From contig JNEN01001275.1 of the NCBI GenBank assembly GCA_000697355.1, forward strand, positions 62,001 through 126,000: a DNA stretch of 64,000 bases, given 5' to 3'. Of the stretch, positions 54,717 through 64,000 are shown piece by piece (within the stretch, counting starts at the first letter, position 1; each line of letters starts with the position of its first letter). The DNA comes from Syncephalastrum monosporum B8922 (Eukaryota; Mucoromycota; Mucoromycetes; Mucorales; Syncephalastraceae). A model generated the notes under the pieces. That model did no database searches and was not told the DNA's origin. It saw only the letters and a list, made by a program, of their open reading frames with translations. The position numbers and the translations under genes were made by a program.

Positions 54717-56968
54717 TTATCGTTTCTTGCGCTTGTCCTGTTTCTTGGCCACTGCATCTGCTGCTGGTTCCGCCAGCCGTTTAAATTTTTGCTGAACCTT
54801 GCTCATCGCCGCTTGGATAGTCCGCTTTTCGCCAATGCGGACCAGGAGTGCATGACGCTTATTCCTGCTAAGGCTGTTTTTCTTGCTGCTGCCGATGCTG
54901 CTGCTGCTTTGAGAGCAGGGTGACCCTAGCAACATTTCTTGGTCATCCTATCGTCATTTTTTGACGAAATTTTTTCGGCACCACATTAATGTCACATATT
55001 ATTGTGGAGCATTCCCCCGTTCGTATTACAACCATACCTGCAGCGTCGTCGGATAGCGTTCCAATCGTTGTTCCAGGACTTTCTGTATGTCATTTGCCAC
55101 TTCCTTTGTCCACTTTGGCTTGGGCACTTTTTGTTTGTCCTCCATCTTTTCAAACTCGGGAGGTGAAGCGCGGAGTACATGGACTAAATTAAGAGTTAGA
55201 GTTGACGCCACGTCTGTCCTTCTGCCTCTCTTTCTCTTCATTCACTCTCTCCCTCGCTCCCTCTGCGCATAAAAAGTAGCTACTTGTTGATGCTGCCACT
55301 TCTGTGCTCATACAGAGTCACCCTTCTCCGTCTTCTTGCATACTGCCACCCGCGTCGCTAACTTCTTTTTTTTTTTTTTTTTTTGCCTCCCACAGGGTTT
55401 TTTTTTTTGTTTTTGGTCCTTTTTGGAAGCAGAAACTTTACCTGCGCTCAAAAGTTCTGGAGGTATCTCGCCATCGCCTTCTATGACAAAGCAGCTATAG
55501 TGGGAAACATGTGGCCGTTAAGTTCAGGATACGACTCGACCCCTTGATATGAAATGCTAAACTTACTCGTCAAGAACGCCCTCTTCCATCAAAAAGTCGA
55601 TCTGTGTATAGGAAGAGCAAAAATAAAATCACCATATTTAGATATACATAAGCCTAACTGTGTATGCACGTACCTTTTTTTCTTTTAATGAGGGGTCAAT
55701 TTTTCCCTCCTTTCTCCACGCACATGCTTCAACTACCGCATCTCCGTTGATCTCCACCAAATCGTTTGGATTCTCCTCGTCCGCAAATCCGTATTTCCGC
55801 AAGAGATCGGCATTGCAAAGCTCGCCATACGTGTTGTAGACCTGCTCGCCTTGCCGAATGGTTGTGATGGCTTTCATATGCAGACCTGCAGTCTCGTGAA
55901 AGAGGCGCGCATTGTTATAACCGGTCTTGTGATTCAACATATCGGCCATGGGTACCATGGCCAGCTCCACAGACTCGAATGCCTCGTCATCGTCATCATC
56001 CTCGTCATCATCACTTTCCCCTAAGGCTCCCGTATCGTCGTCATTTGGGTGCTCCTGGTCTTCCTCTGCTTTGGCCCCTGGCATGTCTGGGTCATCTTCT
56101 AACTTCTTCTCCTGCTGCTGTGGACGAGCCTCGTCTGCAAAGCTGTAAGCCATGACCAGGGACCCGCACACGTGAAATAGATCAAGCGTGTGTGTTTTGA
56201 CATCAAAAATGTCGGGATGACCCTAAGCACGCATAAAGTTCAAAAGCGCTGTAAATAATCACCTATTCACTATTTTGCTTCCTATTTACCTTGATAATCG
56301 GCTCGATGTCTTGGTGAAACATGGCTTCGGCTTGTTCCCTGCCTATCTTGTCTGGGAACACATGGGCTCAGCTTTTTTGAAAAAAAAAACGCCATATGCA
56401 TAAGCACATTGCATAAATGCACATACCAGGCAAATCGGAACCCTCTAGCTCTTTCAAATCTTCTTTAGACCAAAACATCGGCGTATAAAACTCCTTGGGT
56501 AGCACGTCTGGCATGGCACGAATTAGTTTGATTATGATATACGCTTCTTTAGCTTGCTCCACTATGCACGTAAGTTTTTTGTTTACAATGCTTACCGAAA
56601 TAAGGTTTCCAGAGTGAATCGTCTCGCTGGCTTTCATACATGAGACACAAGATAAGTGGACTCCATCCCGTCAAGCTGTCCAACTCCTTCGGGATATGGT
56701 CCCTCAATGCAGAAGTCTCCTTTGACAGCAGCAGGGGCCGCGGGATAGAGAACAAGACTTCGCCTTCCTATCGTTGTAATAAGTGCTTGAGTCTAATCCT
56801 TTTCTTTGCGTCTTCTCCACTTACGTGAATGTCGCGAGTGGCAATAACGCCCCTGCCTGCATTCTCGGCCGAGTAGTCATGGAAGGCAATTCCGTCCGAC
56901 AAAGTCGCGGAATTGTCTAGCAGCCATTGCCAGAATGCCTTGCCTTGCTGCTCGAACGTGTCGGCCAT
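54717..56968 (-). CDS. RKM4: SET-domain ribosomal protein lysine methyltransferase (Rkm4/SETD6-like)
   Basis: Predicted 490-residue non-histone lysine methyltransferase; yeast Rkm4 methylates ribosomal protein L42. Nine exons: 56968-56825, 56767-56596, 56507-56427, 56351-56290, 56222-55674, 55601-55567, 55494-55442, 55183-55038, 54947-54717. The split SET domain shows NAGRGVIATRDIHEGEVLFSIPR, then MADMLNHKTGYNNARL and QVYNTYGELCNADLLRKYGF (AdoMet- and Tyr-site motifs). The Rubisco-LSMT C-terminal substrate domain ends in LVRIGEKRTIQAA and a basic tail (KKQDKRKKR). An acidic insertion (EDDDDDEAFES) sits inside the SET domain just before VELAMVPMADML. Intron 7 is 258 nt with an 18-T run on the plus strand. 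Confidence 0.92.
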
Positions 56969-57047
56969 GATAAAGTATAGAATAGAATAAAAAAAAAAGG
57001 AGGCAACTATTTCATGCACCCATCCAAAAATGAGTGGCTTTTGAGCT
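56969..57047. promoter_or_regulatory. 79-bp bidirectional promoter RKM4/PUS3
   Basis: Only 79 bp separate the divergent start codons of RKM4 (-) and PUS3 (+), so both transcripts must start within or overlap this segment. It is A-rich in the middle (AATAAAAAAAAAAGG). No TATA box is evident. Confidence 0.6.
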
Positions 57048-58274
57048 ATGCGCCGCTTGTTCTCCACACTGTCAAAAAGAATGAGCCAAGCTTACGAAGG
57101 ATGGTCTCGCGAGCAGCTCATTGAACGCTTAAAGGCACTTGAAGGAACAGCTGCTCCTCCCGCCAAAGGGGAAGAAGAGGCGCCTCGCAAGATCAAGGCA
57201 GCACGGCCTTTTGACATGTCCAAGTATGCACAGCGACACATTGCGTTGAAGGTAGCCTACCTCGGCTGGAACTACATGGGCCTGGCCTACCAGGGCGACG
57301 AGGAAACGACACCGACCGTCGAAGGCAGACTGTTTCAAGCTTTGGAACGCTGCAAGCTGATTACCAGCCCAGACGACTGCCAATTCACGCGATGTGGCCG
57401 TACGGACCGAGGGGTGAGCGGCCTCGGCCAGGTCGTTTCTCTTCGAGTGCGCAGCAACGGAGAGGACAAGCAAGAAATCGGTTATATCGACACCCTCAAC
57501 CGGCTGCTGCCCGATGATATTCGCATCCTGGCCTGGGCACCGGTCTCGTCCGACTTCTCTGCGCGTTTCAACTGCAAGTCGCGCACCTACAAGTACTTTT
57601 TCAGCCAGGGCCGTCTCGACCTCGACGCCATGCGCCTCGCCGCGCAGCGCATGCTCGGCGAACACGACTTTCGCAACTTTTGCAAGCTTGACCCCTCCAA
57701 AAACATCACCAACTACAAGCGTACCATCCTCTCGCTCGAGATCCGCCAGGTGGCGCAGCCCGAGGTAGCTGGCGGTGCTTTTTGCGAAGTCGAGCTCAAG
57801 GGCACCGCCTTCTTGTGGCACCAGGTACGCTGCATCATGTCGATCCTGTTCTTGGTGGGCCAAGGCCTGGAGAAGCCTGAGGTGGTCAGTGAGCTGCTGG
57901 ATGTCAGCAAAGTCGAGTCCCGGCCGGATTATCCGATGGCGAGTGAGCTTCCGTTGCTGCTGTACGAATGCGAGTTTGAAGGGCTCGAATGGTCGCCGAG
58001 CCCGAATGAATTCCGCGTGTTTGACCACTGGCGGTCCATGTGGGCCGACACCATGACACGCTCGCTGCTGTGCCGTACCTTTCTCAATTACATGGACACC
58101 ACTGGCTTGATGCAGAATGTGCAGGAAGATACCACGCCTGCTATTGTTCTAGGTGGTGGCAAAGAGATCAAATCATCACGCTACCGTGCCCTGATGGAGC
58201 GCCCGCGGTGCGATTCGGATCAAGTCAAGAAAGAGAAATACCATGCAAAGAAAAAGCAAAAGACGTCCAACTAG
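57048..58274 (+). CDS. PUS3: tRNA pseudouridine synthase Pus3/Deg1 (positions 38/39)
   Basis: Single-exon, 408-residue TruA-family enzyme that converts uridine 38 and 39 of tRNA to pseudouridine. Motifs: HIALKVAYLGWNYMGLAYQ, TVEGRLFQALERC, the catalytic Asp120 in TRCGRTDRGVSG, LNRLLPDDIRILAWAPV, FNCKSRTYKYFF and FLWHQVRCIMSILFLVGQG. The N terminus starts MRRLFSTLSKRM; the second Met (residue 12, MSQAYEG) could be an alternative start, leaving a short Arg/Ser/Leu-rich extension that might act as a mitochondrial presequence (inference). The C terminus ends in a Lys-rich nuclear-type tail (KKEKYHAKKKQK). It shares a 79-bp promoter with RKM4. Confidence 0.95.
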   Translation: MRRLFSTLSKRMSQAYEGWSREQLIERLKALEGTAAPPAKGEEEAPRKIKAARPFDMSKYAQRHIALKVAYLGWNYMGLAYQGDEETTPTVEGRLFQALERCKLITSPDDCQFTRCGRTDRGVSGLGQVVSLRVRSNGEDKQEIGYIDTLNRLLPDDIRILAWAPVSSDFSARFNCKSRTYKYFFSQGRLDLDAMRLAAQRMLGEHDFRNFCKLDPSKNITNYKRTILSLEIRQVAQPEVAGGAFCEVELKGTAFLWHQVRCIMSILFLVGQGLEKPEVVSELLDVSKVESRPDYPMASELPLLLYECEFEGLEWSPSPNEFRVFDHWRSMWADTMTRSLLCRTFLNYMDTTGLMQNVQEDTTPAIVLGGGKEIKSSRYRALMERPRCDSDQVKKEKYHAKKKQKTSN

Positions 58275-58522
58275 AAAGGATAATTGAGTTTTGCAAAAAA
58301 GAAAGCAACTCAGTTTAATGTGTAAATAGTGACATGATATTACAATACAAACTAGCCAATGTATAATGCTATGGAGTGAATAGAGGTATCTGACGGGTGG
58401 GATGAGGGCAGGGAATTGGAAGTGGCGTGATCTATGACAGGGAGATTTTGGAGTGGGGGGAAGAAGATAGTTGCAGAGAGACGGAAAAAGATCGATTCAT
58501 GCTTGCAGTATCTTTCGATAGC

Positions 58523-59926
58523 TTAGAGCAGACTCCCGCATATCGCCTTGGCTTCTGGAATGGCCCGCAGGAAACGGAGCACATAAGGCTGGGTGACATT
58601 GAATGGGTTGTCGTGCCAGATGCCCCAGTAGGCGAAACCATCAAGGAACAAGGGGAACGTGTAGTAAGCGTAGCCGAATACCCAGACACGACGCATCAGC
58701 GTCACCACAAACGAGTCCAAAACCGCAGGAGGCAGGGTTTTCTGCGCTATCTTCTTGACAACACGTTCAAATACCATGGCGAGACCGTGGATGTAAAAGA
58801 AGATGAGCTGCTGGCCGATGAAGAACCGCGAAAAGATGGACCAGCCGACGTTGCAGTAAATGATATACTCATGCATCATACCGGAGATAGCAAATACAGA
58901 CAGAGCCGAGAGGAGCAGGACAATGGGCATCGGGTTCTTGAGGCGCTTGGTCAGCAAGCGCTGTGTGACAAAACGCGTCGGCCGGAATGCAAACGCGACC
59001 CACGAGGAACGCAGCAGCTGGTGCCATCGGTGCGACCACAGCTCGTCGAGTGAGAGGGCCATGATAGGGTTGATCATCAACGGTCTCCAAAGTTCTACGC
59101 AAGGATATTATCAGTTTGAGCAGCTCTGCACTTCATCTTGTTTGGTGTACTTACGGGAAGAATAGGAGCCACGCTCATAGTAAAGGCAGTAAGCAAGTTG
59201 GAGACCGCAGCCCACAGCGTTGAAGGCGCTGGTGAGCAAGCAGACGGCACCCACCAAGAAGAAAAAGAAGAGGACGGGGCGGGACTCTTGCATGGAAATG
59301 ACATCATGACTACTGAAGGTGGCGTACCAGGAGCCGAAGACATCACACACCATGGCATGCACGCCGAATTCAAAAATAAGGTGATAGAATTTCTGGTGTT
59401 GTCACCCAATTGACACGTGAGTCTAAAAGGAACAATACTCCTCCGTCTTACAATGCATGCAACGTACCTTATCCTTGACATACTCCTTTTCGCCTTCCTT
59501 GGGGAACTTGCGCAGAGCGGACCAGAGCTCCTTGTGGAGGTAGTCCATGTCCGACTCAACGGGGCGGCCCTGGAGGAGCGGACCAATCCAGAAAAGCTCG
59601 GCAAACCGCAGAAAGATATTGAACAGGAACACCGAGATGGCCAAGTCCAGGGCTACACGGCGTGTTACTTCGTTTAGTCTCTCCAAGCATTCGGGCGCTA
59701 TACAATGCCTTCACTCACCCATATTGCCCGAAGTGAAATTCAACGGGATCAGGAGATCGGCCAAGAGGAGGGGAATGGACAAGCATTGCTTGGCGGATGG
59801 CGACAGCTTCTTGCTGGTGATGAGAAGAGCCTGCAGTGCCGCTGGCCAGGTAAACGTTGCGAAGAATAGCGGTGCATAGATGTGAGTGCGTGTGTCTCCG
59901 CCTTGCAGCAAGGACTCAATCATCAT
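58523..59926 (-). CDS. Wax-synthase-like MBOAT acyltransferase
   Basis: Predicted 400-residue polytopic ER membrane protein in four exons: 59926-59719, 59652-59468, 59392-59155, 59094-58523. Hydrophobic helices include LDLAISVFLFNIFLRF, LFFFFLVGAVCLLTSAF and MPIVLLLSALSVFAIS. The signature MALSLDELWSHRWHQLLR plus SGMMHEYIIY (MBOAT His) places it in the wax synthase/long-chain-alcohol O-acyltransferase branch. It has a different exon pattern and motif wording from the member at 48999-50338, so the two are not a recent duplicate. The first of two adjacent ATGs (59926) was used. Product and substrate are not deducible. Confidence 0.85.
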
Positions 59927-61040
59927 GAAACAGAATAGAGAAAAAGGCGTATCTAAGAAGCAAGCGACCCATTGACCTGTACCTCGGTTACTTAAATATG
60001 CGCAAAGATTTCCTTTTAAAGCTAACCTACTGGGCTAATATGAAGATGAAAAATCTTCAGTTGAACCTTCTTGTCACAAATTGATACACAAGCTTTTCAA
60101 CTCCCTCCCGTCAGGCTATCTTTTCTCATCTTGAACATTACTCGAGTTACGTTTGAGAGAATGTAGAATGCTATGTATCCTGAGTAACGATTACACAGTG
60201 TATACATGGCCTGCTTTTCTAATGCATACCCCATCACTAAACTGGCCAAAAGGTGGAAGTAAGAGTGGATTTACTGATGCGGCAATCCCTTATTACATAT
60301 CTTTTACTACATCTTTCCATCCTTTTTTGCTCCTTCCTTTGTTGGGTCGTTTTGTTGGGTGAGCCCTGGAGGAGCGTAAAAACGCTTTTCTATTGTGCCT
60401 TACGTAATAATCACTCCATTTTTCTACATTAAAAGTATCCGTTTTGTTTACTTTATAGAGATCAATGGAATGCAAAAGCTCAACGCAGCACCATGGTGGT
60501 CCTTTCCATCAAAAATTTTTCTGCCAACATGCGTTATTTTCTGCTGTGGTACATTCGTTATGACAAAACGAATTGGCCTGTGGTCGGGCGAGAGATTCAG
60601 GGCGCATCCGTGCTGCGTGCAACGACAAACAGGAGCACGGATCGCCCGTCACGAGCGTACAAACAGATGTCCGCTTACATATTGCCATGACACAATTTGC
60701 CTAAAATGCTTCCGGTGTCTGACGCACACCAAATCTACCCTTTTGCTTATGATCACGTGAAAGTGTTCAATTTAGGCAGTGGGTTGTGCGCAGACCTTTT
60801 CCGACGAATTTGTCTCTTTGCACTTTGACCTATTCCTTTTCGCTTGGCTGCTGCTCATCTTTGATTTGACAAGTAGCGACGTGAGTTGACCCACATATCG
60901 TTGAGATCATGACATCTCATATTACATCCATATTTGACATTATGCATATGAAATATGAGTAGATGGTCAACACGTTAATAGCAAGCAAGCATTGTAGTCT
61001 GCTTTATGCAGCACTCTCTTGATTTTGGCTGTTGATAGCA

Positions 61041-61241
61041 TTATAGACTGTGGGTCTGGAGAAGAACGATAATAGACAAAAGCGTACAAACTATGCCAAA
61101 GACCAATGAACGAATGAAAATCAGAGATAGATGACGGGCAACGGTAAGGTAAAAATAGAAGGTCCAGATACAGAAAAAAATGCTAAGTATTCCCAAAGCG
61201 TAGGAACGAAGGGAGAAAGAAAGAGAAGACAGTGCGTACAT
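61041..61241 (-). CDS. Possible small membrane protein
   Basis: A 66-codon frame, very hydrophobic, with two likely membrane helices (YALGILSIFFCIWTFYFYL and LIFIRSLVFGIVCTLLSIIV). No family recognised. T-rich composition alone could produce such a frame by chance, and no splice partner was found. Confidence 0.22.
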   Translation of the reverse strand: MYALSSLSFSLRSYALGILSIFFCIWTFYFYLTVARHLSLIFIRSLVFGIVCTLLSIIVLLQTHSL

Positions 61242-61338
61242 GTTCGATGAGCATCGATTTTAGTAAAGAGAGGAGCAGGGCACGTGGTTAATACATTTTC
61301 ATTGAAGCTGTTGGGAACCTAACTAGAACGCTCTATAC

Positions 61339-61596
61339 TTAGCGTTTTGGACACATTTTTCTGTACACGTACAACACACCACACAATGCACACACAAATG
61401 GAGCCACTTGGTTCACACGTTCAACTGGATACGTTTTTTGCGTTTTAGCACACTGAGGTGCAGTAACGAGTGCATCGAGGGCAGGACCAGTCAAGAAGCG
61501 GGAGACATCGAGCCAATTTTTTGTTTCAAGGGCAGACGATATTGAGCGGACTGTGGTGTGTAACCGCGCTAAATTTGAACTTGTCTTGACCTGCAT
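61339..61596 (-). CDS. Possible small tail-anchored protein
   Basis: An 85-codon frame from ATG at 61596. It begins MQVKTSSNLARLHTTVRSIS, has an amphipathic middle (ALETKNWLDVSRFLTGPALDAL) and ends with one hydrophobic helix plus basic residues (VAPFVCALCGVLYVYRKMCPKR), the layout of a tail-anchored protein. The open frame extends further upstream without another ATG. No family recognised; it may be chance. Confidence 0.3.
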   Translation of the reverse strand: MQVKTSSNLARLHTTVRSISSALETKNWLDVSRFLTGPALDALVTAPQCAKTQKTYPVERVNQVAPFVCALCGVLYVYRKMCPKR

Positions 61597-61912
61597 GTGA
61601 AGCGACACACGCACCACCCAGCAAAGTGCCTGTGTTTGCGCACACACAAATTTGAATACCCCGCGGTGTCCAACCAAGCACAATCACTGACCAAGCATTG
61701 TTCCTTCTAATTTTTTTTTCCTTGTGTAGCCCTTGGAGGTCAGAAAAAATAATCATAGGTGCACAATAGACATTCACACACGAGACTTGAACGGTCCAGG
61801 CACTTTTGACCTTGCGCGATCCTTTGATTTTTTTTCTCTTCCTCCCATCACCCTTTTTCCTCCTTTCCCTTTTATTTTCCCTCCAGTCGCCACATTTTCA
61901 ACCTAGACAGTC

Positions 61913-64000
61913 ATGGCGACGACTGTGGATATGCTCCATGATCATAGCGACGTCCACGGAGACAGTGTGATCAGCAGCCATAGTGTCAATAGCTCAGCGC
62001 CGCCGATTCCCGAAAAGAGTCGCCTTCGCAGCCTACACAGCATGTCGTCCGTCCGAGCAGCAGCAGCCAAAAGCCGCTTTACCGAGCATTTCGATCATGT
62101 CCCACCTCCAGAACTGCTCGAATCCCTCGCCGACACGGACTTCCACGTCTCGACTACACGCAAGCCGCGGCGGCAGCGCACGCTCAACAAGACGTTTCGC
62201 CCTTTTCTCAACACATCCAACAGCACCACAACCCTCGACTCGTTTGCACCCAGCCGACCCAGAGCTTCGACGTCGACGCCTCCCGTCTCGTCGTCTTCCA
62301 ACATCGAAACGCGGCCGCCCTTGTCCGCCGGGTCCTCCGTCGCCCTGTCGAGTCCAGCCGTGCCGCGGGCCCGCCTCAATTCGATCACAGACACCTTTGT
62401 AACGCGAGACGAACGGCCAGCGTCGCAAGACGAAAGTGACAATGAGGCAAGCAGTGTTAGCATGCGCAAGCGATCGGGCACGCCGAGACTGTTTAGTCTC
62501 AATCGCGCCGAGGTGCTCATTACCCGGCTCGACGTCTGGCAGCAGGCCCTCAAAACGATCGCGACATGGCTCGAAGAGACGGCCAAGATTGGACTGCAGG
62601 GCAGTCGGTCGTACTACCAGCGGTCGCTGCCGCTCGTTAACCAGAACGTCTCGGAGGAAGGCGACGCGCTCGGCACCTGCCAAGCCGGCTTGCAGGTGCT
62701 CACGATGCACCTGGCAGGAAAACACAAGGAGTTTGGCAAGCGCATCCAGCATGACTTTATACCCCCGCTCCTTCGTCTGCGCAAGGAGTGCAAGGACATG
62801 ATCAAGTCGCTCAAGGAAGAGCCCGACCTGGTCATGGACGAGCTCCTTCGCCGCGCTGAAACCACCCGGAAGAGCATGGCCAACCTCAACAAGTGGTGCA
62901 AGGCCGCCGACGCATCATCAGACCCGCACTCTCCTCTCGAGCATGATCCGTGGCTCGCTAACCTCTGTAAATACCATGCGCTCATTTGACTATTCAGGCT
63001 AACCTCACACTTATTCTTTGCCCCAGATGTTTTGCGCCAACTCAAGCGGGAAGTCGATGAAGAAAACCGGTTACGCGAGTTGATGGTGCCTCTCCAAAAA
63101 GGAACAGCCGCCTTTGAGGCCCGTGTTTTGGAGCATATCAAACCTGCGATCGCTTTTTGTTACGAGCACTTGGCCCCCGCCTTATGGGACGGAACAGACG
63201 ACGCAGAGACCGCGCCTTTCAAACTCCTCCTGGATCAGCTCTTGCCCGATCACGAGTGGATGCGGTTCTATGAACGCAACAAGAAAGACTTAGTGCCGGA
63301 GCAGAACCCACGCAAGGACTATATGAACATCAACTACCCCAATAAGCTTAATCCATGCGTTATGACCTTGGCCAAAGGTATCTTGGGCCGCCAGACCGGT
63401 GTACGCAAGCAGTTTACGGAACGTTTCTACGTCCTCAGCCAATGTAAGTCGATACAATGAAGTGGGATAGACACCGGAGGTATATTGAGCTTGCGTTGCA
63501 CAGGTGGCTATTTGCATCAGTTCACAATGGACGACAAGGTCTCTCCAGAGCGGTCATACTTTATTCCCCAGATGACAATCGTTCCACCCATGGACTTGAA
63601 CCACATCGACGAAGCGACCGAGCCTTTTACCTTTGAGATTCACCGCAAGGCAACCCAAGTATTACAACGCGACAAAGTCCATGTATTTCGTGCACCCTCA
63701 CGAGAAGACTTGGCAGCATGGTGTAAACTCTTGTGCGACGTCGCAAGCAGGACGAGCTCGACGATGCCCATCATTGGTCAGCCTCAAGATTTCCAGCACC
63801 TGGCCGGCCACGGTGATCCTGCCCGCCTGAGTTACCACCAGCAAACCCATTCGAGCTTCTCCTCCTCCGACTCATCCTTGTCCCGACCTCCCACACACCA
63901 TAGCACCAGCCGACCTGTCAGTGTGCAGACAGCGACACCGCAAGAGCGCAGGGTATCAAATGCAGCGAGCCATAACCACACTACCATGACGAACAACAAC
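61913..64000 (+). CDS. SLM1: SLM1-like F-BAR/PH protein, TORC2 effector (3' end beyond window)
   Basis: Partial gene: exons 61913-62966, 63027-63443 and 63504 to the window end, at least 655 residues. A 195-residue Ser/Thr/Pro-rich N terminus precedes an F-BAR domain (about 200-440): LDVWQQALKTIATWLEETAKIGLQ, LAGKHKEFGKRIQHDFIPPL, HDPWLANLYVLRQLKREVDEEN. A PH domain follows (about 450-575): CVMTLAKGILGRQTGVRKQF, RFYVLSQCGYLHQF, and VHVFRAPSREDLAAWCKLL. In yeast Slm1/Slm2 bind PtdIns(4,5)P2 at eisosomes and recruit TORC2 to its substrates. A Ser/His-rich tail runs off the window, so any C-terminal calcineurin-binding motif, known in yeast Slm proteins, cannot be checked. Confidence 0.88.

Larger units (their letters stand above)
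59927..61912. other. 2 kb intergenic region with two doubtful small frames
   Basis: No gene with a recognised product. Two small minus-strand frames are listed separately at low confidence. The last 120 bp before SLM1 is strongly C/T-rich (CCTCCCATCACCCTTTTTCC), a typical pyrimidine tract before a fungal transcription start. Confidence 0.5.

Noticed and set aside
57129..58028. 299-codon minus-strand frame opposite PUS3
   Set aside because: Antisense shadow of a well-conserved single-exon gene.
1..64000. CRISPR arrays, bacterial operons, transposon ends
   Set aside because: No regularly spaced repeats, no terminal inverted repeats with target duplications and no transposase or reverse-transcriptase motifs were seen; the DNA is eukaryotic nuclear sequence.

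Overview
The window is nuclear DNA of a filamentous fungus, most likely an early-diverging one (Mucoromycota, probably Mucorales). The grounds are many short GT-AG introns (mostly about 45-90 nt, over 100 inferred here), HDEL as the ER retrieval tail, and a gene set that keeps TSC1/hamartin, translin-associated factor X and FRA10AC1, which is compatible with such a lineage. It also has two TPR/F-box/LRR genes and two wax-synthase-like MBOAT genes. I could run no search. Species level is not claimed, and all exon boundaries were placed by eye from splice motifs, reading-phase continuity and remembered family motifs.

Layout: 0-4.1 kb holds a large minus-strand kinase joining a calponin-homology domain, a Cdc7/SepH-like kinase domain and a C1 zinc finger. 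5-10.9 kb carries EIF3L (+), FRA10AC1 (-), MED4 (+) and an ISC1-type sphingolipid phospholipase C (-). 11.7-17.8 kb is the 13-exon MON2 gene. 18.1-26.3 kb carries a peroxisomal SCP2 protein (+), a Nudix hydrolase (+), glycogenin (-) and the ER Hsp70 LHS1/GRP170 (-). A 2.5 kb gene-free stretch precedes a CRZ1-like zinc-finger factor with a calcineurin-docking-type motif (28.8-29.9 kb).

30.8-33.6 kb holds two divergent genes I do not recognise, followed by a gene-poor stretch with a probable broken gene. 35.1-42.1 kb is dense: VPS20/CHMP6 (+), TRAX (-), nicotinamidase PNC1 (+) and TSC1 (+). 42.7-50.3 kb holds an unrecognised Ser-rich protein (-), two divergent F-box genes and a wax-synthase-like MBOAT gene (+). 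50.3-54.2 kb is gene-poor, with one weak hypothetical gene and a PCL/Pho80-type cyclin (-). 54.7-58.5 kb carries RKM4 (-) and PUS3 (+), divergent across 79 bp, then a second MBOAT gene (-). The window ends inside an SLM1-like F-BAR/PH gene (+).

The genes are ordinary eukaryotic housekeeping and signalling genes on both strands, without operon-like grouping. Shared themes are TOR signalling (TSC1 upstream of TORC1, SLM1 downstream of TORC2), calcium/calcineurin signalling (CRZ1-like), endosome/Golgi traffic (MON2, VPS20) and lipid metabolism (ISC1, SCP2, two MBOAT genes). The most unusual items are the CH-kinase-C1 fusion with a non-RD catalytic loop, a start codon that is an exon by itself (PNC1), and several genes of unknown family.
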